A stretch of 64,000 nucleotides of DNA from assembly GCA_031213475.1 (NCBI GenBank), contig JARUPZ010000005.1:7498988-7562987 (forward strand), given 5' to 3'. This DNA comes from Nereocystis luetkeana. Lineage: Eukaryota; Sar; Phaeophyceae; Laminariales; Laminariaceae. The notes under the pieces were generated by a model. That model had not been told where the DNA came from. It saw only the letters and a program-made list of their open reading frames with translations, and ran no database searches. The position numbers were made by a program, and so were the translations under genes. Positions 1-11,190 of the stretch are shown here, piece after piece (position 1 is the first letter of the stretch; each line of letters begins with the position of its first letter).

Positions 1-102
1 ACTTCTGTACATAGCGCTCCTACTGCAGCCCGCGGCAACGTAAACCCTAGCCCTCAGGCGTATCAGTTGCAAAAAGAAAAGAAAAGAAAAAAACGTACAT
101 AC

Positions 103-192
103 CTCGATAAGCTTCTTCGGGTTCAGGGAGCGGTGGAAGTACCGGCAGCACGCCAGGGGCGTAGGAAGCACCACTCCCGCCGTATACACCGC
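103..192 (-). CDS. NMT: NMT exon with YTAGVVLP
   Basis: Acceptor ACACCAG|GCG, donor GAG|GTATGT. Encodes 30 residues, [16 protein letters not shown] then [14 protein letters not shown]. It is the last NMT exon in the window; a (CAA)n run in the intron lies just beyond the acceptor at 238-300. Confidence 0.95.
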
Positions 193-245
193 CTGGTGTC
201 ACCACCAACCCCCCCGGCCACGTTCCGACGAAAAAACAACAACAA

Positions 246-292
<47 letters not shown>

Positions 293-3200
293 GCAGCAGC
301 AGTCAACCGGCGAAGAGAAGAACGCAGCAAGGGGGGGGGGGGGGGGGGGTAGGGGAGGGAGACGATTTGTCAAGGGGCGAACCGACACATGTGCATGGTC
401 GGGGGGGGCGGGGGGGGGGGGGGGGGGGGGGGGGGCAGAGACGTTGAGCGCATAGGGGAATAGCGCTCGTGAGCATCCGACCAAAACTCACCCTCCACGA
501 TAATTGGTATCGGTGGCTATGAGCAGACAAAAAAAAAATACTTTCGGTCGCTTCGGACCTGTGCTGCAGCCACGCTCACGGGACAGGATCCTTGGGATTA
601 GTGTGTGTGGGGGGGTGTTTTGCTCCGCTTCACCCCTTTGCGACTACGCACCGTAACGCCACCCCCCAAGTTTTTGTGGGCAACGCCCTTGGGATCTGCA
701 GGAGTGCTGCGTGTCGTATGCAGCCGATTAAAAAAGGGCTACCCGTCGGATCGGAACGAGCGCAGGTGCCTTATCGCATCTCCACAGGCGTCTGTCTTAT
801 CGCAGCTGCACAGGCGTCGTATTGCAGCTTCGCTCCCCCCCCCCTCCCCCCCCCCCTCCCCCCCCCCCCCCAAAAAAAAAACAAGATAGGAAAAGCCAGG
901 AACGAGATTGTAGGCACACTTGTCTGCGGAGCGAACATTCTGCGGAGACAATTAACCCCTTTTACCTATATACGAGTGCGGAATGCCCCGCAAAGTGAAC
1001 CTCCTTCACATTCCCAGCGAGCGCGTCAGGAGACAAGTCAAGCGAAGCAAAGGATGTAGGAGCGAGTGCCCCACACTAAAACCAGTAGTAATGCGGTAGC
1101 CCCCTGCCCCTGAAATTAAGTACTGCTTTAATCGAATCTCAGTATACCAGAGGTCTTCATACTATCACGGGGGGCCATAGTTAATAGGACCTACGGTGAA
1201 CACAACAACCTAAATATTTCCCTATTTTTACCAACACTATTTGGTCCTGTTTATTATGGTCCCCCGTAATAGCGGACAGAGGGGTATTCAATAGTAGTTT
1301 GGCGCTAGTCAAGGCACGTCAAGGCAAATTTGTCAGCCAAAGAGGGGTGAAAAAGCTGTCTCCTGATGACATATTTTGATTCCAAGTACCTGGTACATAT
1401 TACTATTCACGGGGGACCATAGTAAATAGGATCAAACATTGAGAGTAAAAATAGAGAAATACTGGTATATATTTAAGAGTGTTTTTTTGTGTGTGTGCGT
1501 GTCTTAGGTCCTATTCACTATTACTGTGTTCCCCCGTAAATAGTAGTCTTCCACGAACCTGAAAAAAAGGAGGCTTCACTTCCAAAAAGACTATTACTAT
1601 TAAGAAGCAGTCGGTGTGGGAACATGCACCACCATCACCTGCCATACGCCGGATCGATTAACTCTGCGGGTGACCTCCTTGATGAGCACCGGCGCCAGCC
1701 TCTTCGCCCTGAGCTTCTTGTGCACGCACAGGAAGTTGATCTCCACCGTCTTGATCGACGACTCGTTCACTCGCATCCTGACACCGTCGTGGCCAGCGGC
1801 GGCAGCAGCAGCGGCGGCGGCGGCGGCGGCGGCGGCAGCGGTGGTGGAGGTGGTGGTGGTGGTGGTGGTGGTGGTGGAAGCGCGTTTAGCACCAACAAGA
1901 ACAAAAGGAAACAAAAAAAAAAAACGAAGGGGGGGCGCGGCGGCGTCAATGGTTGTGCTTGATCAACCTACGGAGTTTTTCCAGAAAGCAAGCGATGTCA
2001 GTGGTGTTGGTGGTGGTGGTGGTGGTGGTGGTGATGGTGGTAGTGGTGGCGGTGTTAGTGGTGGAGTTGGTGTTGGTGTTGGTGGTGATGGTGGTGGTGT
2101 TGGTGGTGGTGTTGTTGGTGGTGGTGGTAGTGATGGTTCTTCGCATCTGGCTGCGTGCCGAAATCCCCACAAGACGCGCTACAACATACGAGTACCTACC
2201 CTGTTCCCTTACATAGGGATGATTTTGACATTATTGTTACGTACAGCAAGTAGCATCTGGGCGAAAAAATAAACAAAATCCGGACTTCGTTTTTTTTTGT
2301 TTACTGTGTTTGCGATGAACCAGCACAGCGCTCCAGAGCAACGCAAAAAAAAAAATCCAGAAAAAAATACAATAACCTTCATAAGAGTCTCACTATTACG
2401 GGGGACCATAGTTAATAGGACCAAATATTGTTAGTAAAAATTGTTAAATATATAGGATTTGATGTATACCATAGGTCCTATTAACTATGGTCCCCCGTAA
2501 TATTAATAGCCAAGGAAACTCGGAGCTAGCCTCACGTTTGCTCCTGTTCAAGGTCCTCCTCGTTGTTTCAAAATTCGGTTTATTTTCACACTGGGTTTTA
2601 CTTATCTCCCAGATCCAAGCGGCCAATAAAAATGGTTGCTCGGAAAATGCTGCGACCACCACCGGTCTTCAATTTTTTCCCCTCCATTTTTTCTCCATTA
2701 AAGCCGGTGAATTTTCAGAGCGCAATCAACACGCCCTCAACGCCTACACGTGTTGTTCCGTCGTCTGCGATGCCAACTTTGTTTTTGGGAAAAATCATTA
2801 TTTTATTTTATTTTCGGCGAGCGGAAGTTCGGAAATCGGAATCGAGCGAAAATCGGATGAAAACCCGGGTGTTTCAATACTTTATTTTTCTCCAGACATA
2901 ACCTCAAATGTTCTACTTATATGCGAAGAGACCAAGACAAAGTGACTCTCGGGACGCAATCTGCGTGTTATCAAGCAGGACTAGAAAGAGTCCCTCTATC
3001 GTGGGAATAACCCTCCCGTCCCTTTAGAATGGAAAATAGTGGAATATAGCCATCTATCCCCCGCGCGCGCGTCAGCCCAAAGGCCCCACTCTCTCTCATC
3101 TACCCTCTCGTGCGGTCCACTCAGGATAAAAGTTGGGTGTCAGACACCGATTCTGACTCAGTCGACTAGCGGCAGAGCCGCCTACAACACCGACAAGAAA

Positions 3201-5171
3201 CAGCAGCAACAGCGAAAGCCGCTTACAACACCGACAAGAAACAGCAGCAACAGCAACTAATGCAGCAGCAACAAAAACTGTTGATAGCAACGACAAAAAC
3301 AACTAGCAACACCCACAGCAGCAGCGATACCACAACAGCAACATCAGCAGCAGCAACACAATGACAACAGGCAACAACAACCCCCACCACCACCACCACC
3401 ACCACCAACAACAACAACAGCAAAAGCATATGACGAAGACTCACTGCGTGGGCACGGCGGTAATGAGCCCCATCAGCTTCCCCTTCGAGCTCCGCACCCC
3501 GACGTGCAGCTCCGGCGAGTATCCTATCGGTACACACAAAAACGAGGAAACGGTAGACGAGTCCGTAGTTAGGCAAGTCCGTAGACGAAGTCGGTGCACA
3601 CGTCGATACACACGTCGACAAACCCGTCGGTAATCCCGTCGGTAACGACGTCGGTAAACATGTTGGTAAACATGTCCGTAGTTAAGTCGGAAAAATGTCA
3701 ACAAACAAGTCAGCAAGCATATCGGCATATACGTCGGAAGATAAGTCGGAATAAAATCGGTTAACATATCTGTAAAACATATAGGTAAAACACGTCGGTA
3801 AGTAAGAAGGAAACACGTCAACAAACACGTCAGCAAGCATATCGGCATACACGTCGGTAGACAAGTCCGAAAAAAATATGTAAACACGTCGGTAAACATA
3901 TCGGTAAAACACGTCGGCAGGCAAATCGGCAGAAAAAATCGGCAAAAAGACGTCGGCATGAAAACTGCAACTTAGCGGACATGATGACGTCGGCCAACAC
4001 ACCGGTAGACACGTCGGTTAGGGCGATCGGCAGATACGTCGGTAGCGAATTTGGCAACAAAAAAACGTCGATACAGACATCGGAAAACGTATCGGCAAAC
4101 ACAATGGACACGCCGATCAATGCGTCCGCAGACACGTCCGGCGGACACGTCGTTAAACACGCGGGAAACACGCCAGGAATAGAAGGAAGGAGAGGGAGAA
4201 AGTGATGCCAAGGGAGAGAGGGAGAGGGAGAGAGACAAACAGAGAGAGACAGACGAGAAGAAAGAAAAAGAGACCCCCCCCACCCCCCCGTCCCCTTGTA
4301 GCTCCCGCCTTACCGGGGGGCGTTAACGCCCATCGGAGGAACTCCTTGGAGTAGTCGAACCGGAACATGTTGTCGTCATCTTCCACGTAGTTCTCGGAAA
4401 GGAGCGTATAAACTTCCTGGAAAGTTCGCGGGGCGAGCGAGAGAGCAGCCGCACACACGTACGGCGGGAAGAAACGAGACAAGGATTAAACCAATGCAAC
4501 ACAACATGAAACATCCCATAAAAAAAACAATTACACAACACATCAACATGGGCGACGCATCATGCACAGCGAGCGACCCTAAGGCACAATCAGACTACAC
4601 AATCTAAATGAGTACCATAACACCTACCCAAGTGTCAAACGAGACCAACAACATTATTACGCTACTACCGTACTTCACCGTGCTGGCTACACGATTTCAA
4701 CTACCAACAATAATCGGGCGGACACCAACACGTATGCGACCCGCCCGCCCCCTCCCCCCGGCATCCCCTCCCCTCCCCCAACCTCGTCCCTCCTCCCCCT
4801 CCCGTTGCCTCCCTTCCACCACCCCCTCCCCATCTCCCCCACGTTAAAAAACACACGCAAAAAAAACGTAAACAAAACACCAAACACAAAGCACAAAAAC
4901 ACAAAAAAAACACACACACACAAAAAAACACACTAAAACACAACGACACAAAAAGCACACAGAAACACAAAAGAGACACGCAAAACACACACACACGCAA
5001 AATGCACGCACCTCCGCTTCCGCGGCGTCCATGACATCGACGTGGCACCACTCGAAGCCGGGTGGCATGTTGTACGGCTCCGGCTTGACCTCGTCCACTG
5101 TTTTTGTCTCGATTTCCCCCTCCTTCCCTGCCTCCTCCCCCGGCTTCTTCATGGGCTGAGTGTCCCAGAAT
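103..5171 (-). CDS. NMT: Glycylpeptide N-tetradecanoyltransferase (N-myristoyltransferase), partial multi-exon gene
   Basis: Transfers myristate from myristoyl-CoA to N-terminal glycines of cytosolic proteins. Five exons on the minus strand join in phase: 5171-5012, 4416-4314, 3523-3445, 1777-1639 and 192-103. The translation carries family landmarks in order: FWDTQP near the N-terminus, [39 protein letters not shown], the NMT signature [12 protein letters not shown], and YTAGVVLP followed by [15 protein letters not shown]. All introns are GT-AG. The C-terminal third, including the second signature and the catalytic C-terminus, lies beyond the left edge. The residues before FWDTQP must come from an exon above 5171 that I could not find. 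Introns of 0.6-1.7 kb carry triplet repeats and a minisatellite. Identification is very secure; the outer limits are not. Confidence 0.95.
238..300. repeat. (CAA)n/(CAG)n microsatellite
   Basis: Near-perfect AAC triplets passing into CAG, in the NMT intron. Poly-G runs follow at 331-349 and 402-435. Confidence 0.9.
1163..1272. mobile_element. Element A, copy 1 (short inverted-repeat element)
   Basis: Begins CACGGGGGGCCATAGTTAAT and ends TATTATGGTCCCCCGTAATA, an imperfect 25-bp inverted repeat around an AT-rich core of about 60 bp. No coding capacity. Typical of non-autonomous MITE-like elements. Other copies start and end at TA. Confidence 0.85.
1297..1375 (+). repeat. Dispersed repeat shared with 11868-11943
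   Basis: GTCAAGGCAAATTTGTCAGC ... GGGTGAAAAAGCTGTCTCCTG matches TTCAAGGCAAAATCAGGGCA ... GGGTAAAAAGTGCTGTCTCC at 11868-11943. Confidence 0.6.
1405..1541. mobile_element. Element A, copy 2 (decayed)
   Basis: The left end is recognisable (CACGGGGGACCATAGTAAAT) and the right end is diverged (GTGTTCCCCCGTAAATAG). A GT-rich stretch has expanded inside. Confidence 0.7.
1639..1777 (-). CDS. NMT: NMT exon with signature [12 protein letters not shown]
   Basis: Acceptor GTGTCAG|G, donor CAG|GTGATG. Encodes 46 residues including [20 protein letters not shown] and [16 protein letters not shown]. The first is the family signature that contacts CoA. The exon lies directly beside GGC/GGT repeats (1797-1880); these lie in the intron and extend the raw reading frame artificially with Ala/Thr runs. 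Confidence 0.97.
1797..2130. repeat. (GGC)n and (GGT)n arrays
   Basis: GGC/GGT triplets at 1797-1880 and imperfect GGT triplets at 2004-2130 in the intron between NMT exons. The homopolymeric reading frames over them are artefacts. Confidence 0.85.
2394..2503. mobile_element. Element A, copy 3 (near consensus)
   Basis: TATTACGGGGGACCATAG at the left and CTATGGTCCCCCGTAATA at the right form a near-perfect inverted repeat continuing as TTAATAGGACC/GGTCCTATTAA. A good reference copy without TACCWGGTA insertions. Confidence 0.92.
3445..3523 (-). CDS. NMT: NMT exon with HVGVR and GLITAVP
   Basis: A 79-bp exon encoding [20 protein letters not shown] followed by TAVPT. Acceptor ACCGATAG|GA, donor CA|GTGAGT. 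Both phases (1 in, 2 out) match the neighbouring NMT exons. Confidence 0.95.
3550..4165. repeat. CGTCGGTAAACA-type minisatellite in NMT intron
   Basis: About 600 bp of degenerate, roughly 12-base units built on CGTCGGTAAACA and CGTCAGCAAGCA, between two NMT exons. It makes long repetitive reading frames on both strands that are not genes. Confidence 0.8.
4314..4416 (-). CDS. NMT: NMT exon with [16 protein letters not shown]
   Basis: Acceptor TTCCAG|GAAGTT and donor G|GTAAGG. Encodes [15 protein letters not shown], then [19 protein letters not shown]; this block is among the most conserved in N-myristoyltransferases and lines the myristoyl-CoA site. Ends in phase 1, and the next exon starts with GA to make the glycine of PPG-Y. 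Confidence 0.95.
5012..5171 (-). CDS. NMT: NMT exon with FWDTQP motif
   Basis: Reads [15 protein letters not shown], then a charged stretch and [20 protein letters not shown], 53 codons after one base. The donor GAG|GTGCGT is phase 0 and joins [10 protein letters not shown] in the next exon. The acceptor is placed at AATCAG|A (5172) because it leaves one base to complete the codon before FWDTQP. The frame stays open further upstream, so an earlier acceptor near 5245 cannot be excluded. Confidence 0.85.
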
Positions 5172-6282
5172 CTGATTGTTTCGGCGGAGAACGAGAGCGG
5201 GGTTTGGTGCGCGCCCGCGTGTGGGTGTGAGTGTTCTCCTTTGCCAAGACGAAAAAAAAAAAAACACGGTACCCACCCATCGACATCCAGGCGAAGGAGA
5301 AAAAAAAAACAAAACGGTTGACAATGTCGGTGGTGCTATTACTTCATCCTGTTTTTATGAGAGTTTAATTTTGTTTCGTTTTTTCGCGTAAACTTGTATT
5401 CGTTTTGTTTGTCCCTCATACCAGGTACGCAGAGAGATTGGACACGAACTAGCTTGTTATTCTCACCCATCGACATCCGACACACAGCGAAAAAATCGAG
5501 TGTCCATACATATCCTACCGCAGAGCGACGCCTGGCACCACGTAGCAGGGACGACTCTGACCGAAAATATAATACCCATTTGGAATATGATACCGATAAT
5601 CAAACGGTGCTTGTATTTACGGTCAGGATGGTATGCTGTACCTGGTGTGATACAAGCTCTTACGGTCTCGAAACTACCAAGAAAAGAGACAGAAAAAAAA
5701 AACACACACACACACACACGCAAAATTGAGCAAGGAGACTACCTCGCAACGAGACGACGCCATGCAGCGCAATGACCAACGAAGTGGAAACGAGTGGGGT
5801 GGTGTGGGTCGCCCCCATAGCGTTTTATATTACAACTCGGCCCACAACCGACAACAGAATCGATACTACAGGTACTTGAAAAAAACTCCCCACGATGTGT
5901 TCATTTTCCGAGATATTTCCCGACACATTCCCCCCCTCCCCCCCTCCCCCCCCCCCCTCCAGAAAAAAACAGGTATTTCAGGTCGGGGGTTAACGATACA
6001 ATATATCTGGCAGGTTCTTGAGCTACGTGAAAGAAACCGTAGGCTTACGTAGTGCATAACGTCAACTCGTTATGCCATCTTCAGTTTCCGAAAAAAAAAA
6101 AGTCCCAGGCGTCCAGTCGGCTACTATTATGTCTTGTTGTCTTCGCTTAAAATCTTTCTTTTTTATTTACCACCCGACATCAGCGCACCCAGCGTCCATC
6201 CTGTTTATTCGTCCTACGTACTGGTGTTGTACGTACGCAAAAAGAACCACAGACAGTATTTACAGTTTTTTTTATTAAAAAA

Positions 6283-6704
6283 AAACCCAGCAGCCGTGAG
6301 GTCGAGGACTTCGTCGAGAAACTCATCTTTAGCAAGCTGTGTGTGATACTTCCATCGCGCGTACGATGTATGAGTATGAACACGGGTTTTATATGGCCTC
6401 ATGCAGGGTATATATACACCCTGCACACGAGGGAAGGGGAAATACGAAGGCGCAGCGCAGAGTTGAAGGAGTGGGTGCGTCTACATTGGGGGGGGGGGGG
6501 AAATTAAAAAATAAATAAATAGTTTTCCGAGGTTGCACGTCGCTTGCCTCGAGTTGGAGAGTTTTTCCGGCGTGTCGAATGCCACGATCAGGGTTTTTTT
6601 CCCCCCGGCCGTGTCACTTGTCGCGAGAGGGGAAATTTTCCGGCGTGTTTTTTTTTACCGGACACGTACCACTGCTGCTGTTTAGTAAATATATGTCGGG
6701 ATAC

Positions 6705-6744
<40 letters not shown>

Positions 6745-7220
6745 GCTACTACAGCATCAACTAACTGAGGATGACAAGATGTGTCTACCAGGTATAATTT
6801 AACGAGAAGATAATGAAAATAATGTGGCGTGCGATGACCAAAAATTCCACTCACGAGGCGGGTGGAGACATGTAGTCAGGATCGATTTAATTTGTTTACT
6901 TTGCGCATGATTTTTTTTCCGGCAAAAAGCGGACACGATATTGGTCAACAAACGCTACGGTGAGATCGAGGATTTCGCCGAACCCCATATTTCCCAGCCG
7001 TGCGTGATACCTGGTAACTACCTGGTATTAAAAAAAAACGGTGCGTACCACGGATTTGGATAGCGAGATATTGGGGGAACAAGACCCTTGAATCAATGCG
7101 CATTGACTATTTTCGCCAAGGAGGACACACGATACCGATACATCTGCTCCATCAGCTGTAAGAGCGAGGGTTTCGTCGAACATCATTTTCTGAAGTTGTG
7201 TGTGATGACAAGATCGTGCG
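6283..7220. repeat. Element E, three dispersed copies
   Basis: A roughly 75-bp motif around GTCGAGGACTTCGTCGAGAA followed by AGCTGTGTGTGATAC occurs at 6288-6365, 6958-7012 and 7148-7222. Two more copies lie at 50770-50850 and 52885-52960. Confidence 0.65.
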
Positions 7221-7223
7221 TAC

Positions 7224-7333
7224 TATTGCGGGGGACCACAGCAAATAGGACCTACGGCAAACACAAAAAACTATATATTTGCTTGTTTTTACTTACAATA
7301 TTTGGTCCTATTTACTATGGTCCCCCGTAATAC
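7224..7333. mobile_element. Element A, copy 4
   Basis: TATTGCGGGGGACCACAG to CTATGGTCCCCCGTAATA. Core of the subtype reading GGACCTACGGC...TTTGGTCCTATT. Useful empty-site reference for the insertions in copy 5. Confidence 0.9.
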
Positions 7334-8365
7334 GGATTTTTATATACTGGTACTGTTTTTACGTGAGTGGCATGCTTGACAGTTTCGTTACCAACCGACG
7401 CCAACCCAACCTAAACAAAACATACTGGAGGGAGCGGTGGAGGGGAGGGGAGGGGGGGTGGGGGGGGGGGGCGAGCGCCCGAGGCGATTGTTTTGCGCTT
7501 TTCGCATTCATACCCACCAGCACTCGGGGTAAACACATAAGGGTCTGCGGTGGTAGCGACAGGCAGGAACTCATCCATAGTGAGCAATGAAACCGTTTCT
7601 CCCTCTTTCGTATACTCCTTTCTGCAATTTTCGTAAAAAATTTCCGTTGTATGGAATGATGTCTTGTGGGGCGTGTAGTGCTTTCTTACCTGGAATGTTT
7701 CGATGTACCGTCCAATCTACCGGTGCTCTCAGACAGCATACGTATGCTGCCCGTATATTTTTGACTGCCAGCATATACTGCGCCGACACCCAGCCCTAGC
7801 GGAAAGTGTTCTCGTTTTCCTGGCGTTTCCTGGTGATACGAGAACTACGAGAATTATCTCGAGTTTTGTGATAATTCTAGGAATCTTCCCATGTACAATT
7901 ACGCAATGCCTGGTACTAGGTACTCGCTAAAGAGTTCGATCGAATGTTATGTTTCGCAGCCAGGTGCCAGGCAACCAGCGACCTCGGAGAAGAGACAAAT
8001 TATAACGCCGGCAGTGTACCTCGGACAAAGGACGACGTGTCCCCAGCCTCGACACAGTCCTCACTACTGCATCATTCCGAGCACCTTCTCAGCAGGCCAG
8101 GCCGTAGAGGTTATAGGCCGCACACACGATACATACGCGGGAGCGCGAAGCAGCAGAGAGCTCACCGCTTATCCGAGAAGAAAATGGTGCGCTCGAACTG
8201 CTGGGGCACACACTAGTGCTGCTGTGAACGAGACAAAAGACAAAAGACACGACTGCTGTACGTGCAATGCTAAACGGTGATTGATGAAATCTGAGTTACG
8301 GTAGATTTGGCTAGGGCTTAGGATTAGAGTCAGGGATACGGCGGCAGCGGGGTACCCATGATTAA

Positions 8366-8478
8366 TCATTTTACTACAGCAGCCCCGTTTTGCAGCAGTC
8401 CCGTTTTGGGGACAAACTACATAAAATTCGAGTGGTTTGTCCTCGAAATGGGACTGCTGTACTAAAAGAGTTACCACC
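8366..8478. mobile_element. Element C, copy 1 (palindromic, decayed)
   Basis: Arms CAGTCCCGTTTTGGGGACAA and TTGTCCTCGAAATGGGACTG face each other across about 25 bp. The RNA or single strand would form a long hairpin. Confidence 0.75.
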
Positions 8479-8821
8479 GACCCCGAGACAACCTCATAAA
8501 CATGTTCTCATCTCTAAAACGTGGTCTAATATTTTACTGCTGACCGCACTAGTCCCACGTAGCTTTTTTCTCGTGACAAAGCCGACTCCAATGTACCTGG
8601 CCTTATCTCCCGAAAAGTCTTACAGCGAAACGGAAGGATGGTCTTGAACCGGGCACCCCGCTGCCGTACTTCTGTTGGATTCGTACACAACAAGTGAACC
8701 CTCAACTATTTTCCGAAAAAGTGGTAAGTTAGCACTCTCGTGACCACTAGCTACCCCGTACCTCTTACACCGCCCAACACGTAGGGGCCCCTTTTCAGCC
8801 GTGTGGGTGACGCCGGAAATT

Positions 8822-9005
8822 CTCAAGAAAAAACGCGAAAAGCCGGAGAAGATCCTCGCCCTCCGAACGAAAATCTCCGAAAAAAACGAAAGTCTCCCAG
8901 GAAACCGGAGACCCTCGCCGCCCGAACGGAAATCTCCGAAACAACGATAATCTCCAATGAAACCGGAGATCCTCGCCGTACGAACGAAAACCTCCGAAAA
9001 AATAT
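8822..9005. repeat. Three tandem ~60-bp units
   Basis: Each unit reads roughly CCGGAGATCCTCGCC, CGAACGAAAATCTCCGAAA, then a variable tail. The uninterrupted minus frame over it is a by-product. Confidence 0.75.
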
Positions 9006-10613
9006 TCTCTGTTTTCGTTCGTTTGTTTTTTTTACTGCGTTCCACCAGCGCCCACAGGTGTTAACGACAGTAAGGCACGCAATAGAACTACATACTTAGA
9101 TCACAACCCCTGAGCGTGCTCGGTTGGTGCATCCCTGGCCTCTCAGAGCTCCCACTTCCAAACCGCCTCCTTTCATTACTTGCCGGACCTTTCCAGCAGT
9201 TCTTTGTTTTCTCGGTCATTTCTTCCTTTTTCCTTCTTTCGTTTCGTGTGCGTGCGTGTTCTCCGAGCACGGCATCGCGGGAGGACCCGGCACCGTCGCG
9301 GGTGCCAGCGGGTGCTGGCGGGTAGAGGGGGGGGTGCAAGGAGCGCGGTCGCCGCTTTCGTGCCTAGGCGTCGCGTGTGCCTCGAGACACGAGGGATGCA
9401 TGCACGGGCTTTGTCTGGCTTCGATTTATGATTGTTGATAGAGTATGTACGAGTTATAAAGGTCGTTTGGGAGGGCAAGATAACATTCAAGCGGTGCTTA
9501 TTTTTGAGACCGCGCTAAAGTTGAAAGAGGGAGGTGTGCAGTTTGAACACCAACGTTATCGAGCTGGCGAACGACGGCCACGGTGAGCACCGGGCTTCAC
9601 GCGGGGCGGGCGACGGGGCGGATTGTGGCAGAGAGTGATAAAAGCTTTACCCGGACCGAATCGGTAGCGAGGTGGTCGCGAGAGGGGCGGGCGGCGTACG
9701 AGGCTGAGAGAGAAGCTCTTCTGTGCGATTTTTTCTTTTCTTCTTTTCGACCTGGTTTAAGTGTTCCAATCAGGCAGAAAAATATTACACGAGAGGGGAC
9801 GGGGATTTTTTTTCCTTTCCGAGTTTTCGGTTTCATTTTCATTGTTTTTGCTGCTGTGCCGTGCTGTGCTTTCGCTTTCTTCGTACATACAGTACAGACA
9901 TAGAGCATATCGAAAGAAGAAAATAAGTACAGACAGTAGTACCCTACCTGGGGTGTATGTACGTACGTACGTACGTACGACATCCGCGACGCGAAGCGTA
10001 TATGTGGCATCCAAGCTGACGTCGGAGCTGTTTTTTCCTGAAGCATGGCGGCGGGACTCTTGGCATTATCAAGTCGCCGGTTTTTGCAATGACGAACCTT
10101 GAAAATACTAGACTCTCAATCGTGGACCTCTGTTCGCTTCGCATAATTTGATGTGTACTTTTTTCCTTCCTGAGCGAGCGTAGCGGGCGGCGTAGGCCGC
10201 CCGCGGAGCGAAGCGCCTTGTATTTAATACTATAACTATTAATACCTACCAGTGGGAGTTCCAGGCTAGAAAATTTGGCACCCCCCACCCTTGACGGATA
10301 GTAGCCGACAGGGAAATCCCCACAGTATCCTTGACGGACAGCAACTCCTTTTGGGGGGGGGGGGAAGGGAATTACTTGGCTTTAGTGTACAATTATGTTG
10401 TGCAGTGGTAAAGGGGTTTCAACCACGTGGAATCAGTGTGTGTGTGTTTTTTTTTTTGCAGTGTCGTGAAAGGGATAAAAGCTGCACGGTAGATACATTT
10501 GCGTCTGAAGAGAGCTTGACGGGGGTCAGCACACGGCCGTCAACCGACTTCTTTGCTAGCGAGAGCTACCCTGCCACAGTATAATAGTGGTCCCTCTAAA
10601 GTACCGGTTGAGT

Positions 10614-10747
10614 ACTATTACGGGGGGCCATAGTAAATAGGACCTACGGTACACACGAAAAAAAAAACAGATATTTTCCTACCAGGTATTTTTACTAACA
10701 AAATTTGGTCCTACCAGGTATTTACTATCATATGGTCCCCCGCAATC
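10614..10747. mobile_element. Element A, copy 5, carrying two TACCWGGTA insertions
   Basis: Same subtype as copies 1 and 4 but longer. At 10680 and 10712 the sequence reads CCTACCAGGTATTT where the related copies read CCTATTT, so two independent 7-bp insertions at TA are visible in one element. Confidence 0.9.
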
Positions 10748-11148
10748 ATAGTGCCGCCTTCCGGCCATAGTGCAGGTGAAACCGCTTGGCACAGATGGGG
10801 TTAACCAGTGTTGCAGCGTGCGGAGTAGTTAGTGCCGTTTTACGCTACAGTATAGTGCCGGTATTGTTCGCCGGTGCATACACACCGACAATACAGAGGC
10901 AACGTCACTGCTCTGTATAGCTTCAAATATAACATCGCGCATACCGGGAAAGAGAAAAGACGACCAACCGGTCGCGAGGGTGCGGGGAGGTAGAGGGAGG
11001 CATGGTGGGGCGAAGCCTAAACCTCAGCCTTCCGCATGCGGTTGAGACGCAAGGAGCGTCGACCCAGGTGCATTTTCTCTCTGAAGCCCCAAGGTCGACC
11101 GGTGCCCTTTTAGGGAGCTGTCAGCTGGTACTACAGTAGTACCCAATA

Positions 11149-11190
<42 letters not shown>

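Noticed and set aside
47..484. Long Cys-, Pro- and Asn-rich frames over 47-484
   Set aside because: They come from CAA/CAG and poly-G repeats. The real coding part is only the 90-bp NMT exon, in another frame for most of its length.
8600..8720. tRNA-like B-box on the minus strand (GGTTCAAGACC)
   Set aside because: The T-stem bases do not pair, and no A-box, acceptor stem or anticodon arm could be built around it. A similar word at 16000-16020 failed the same test.
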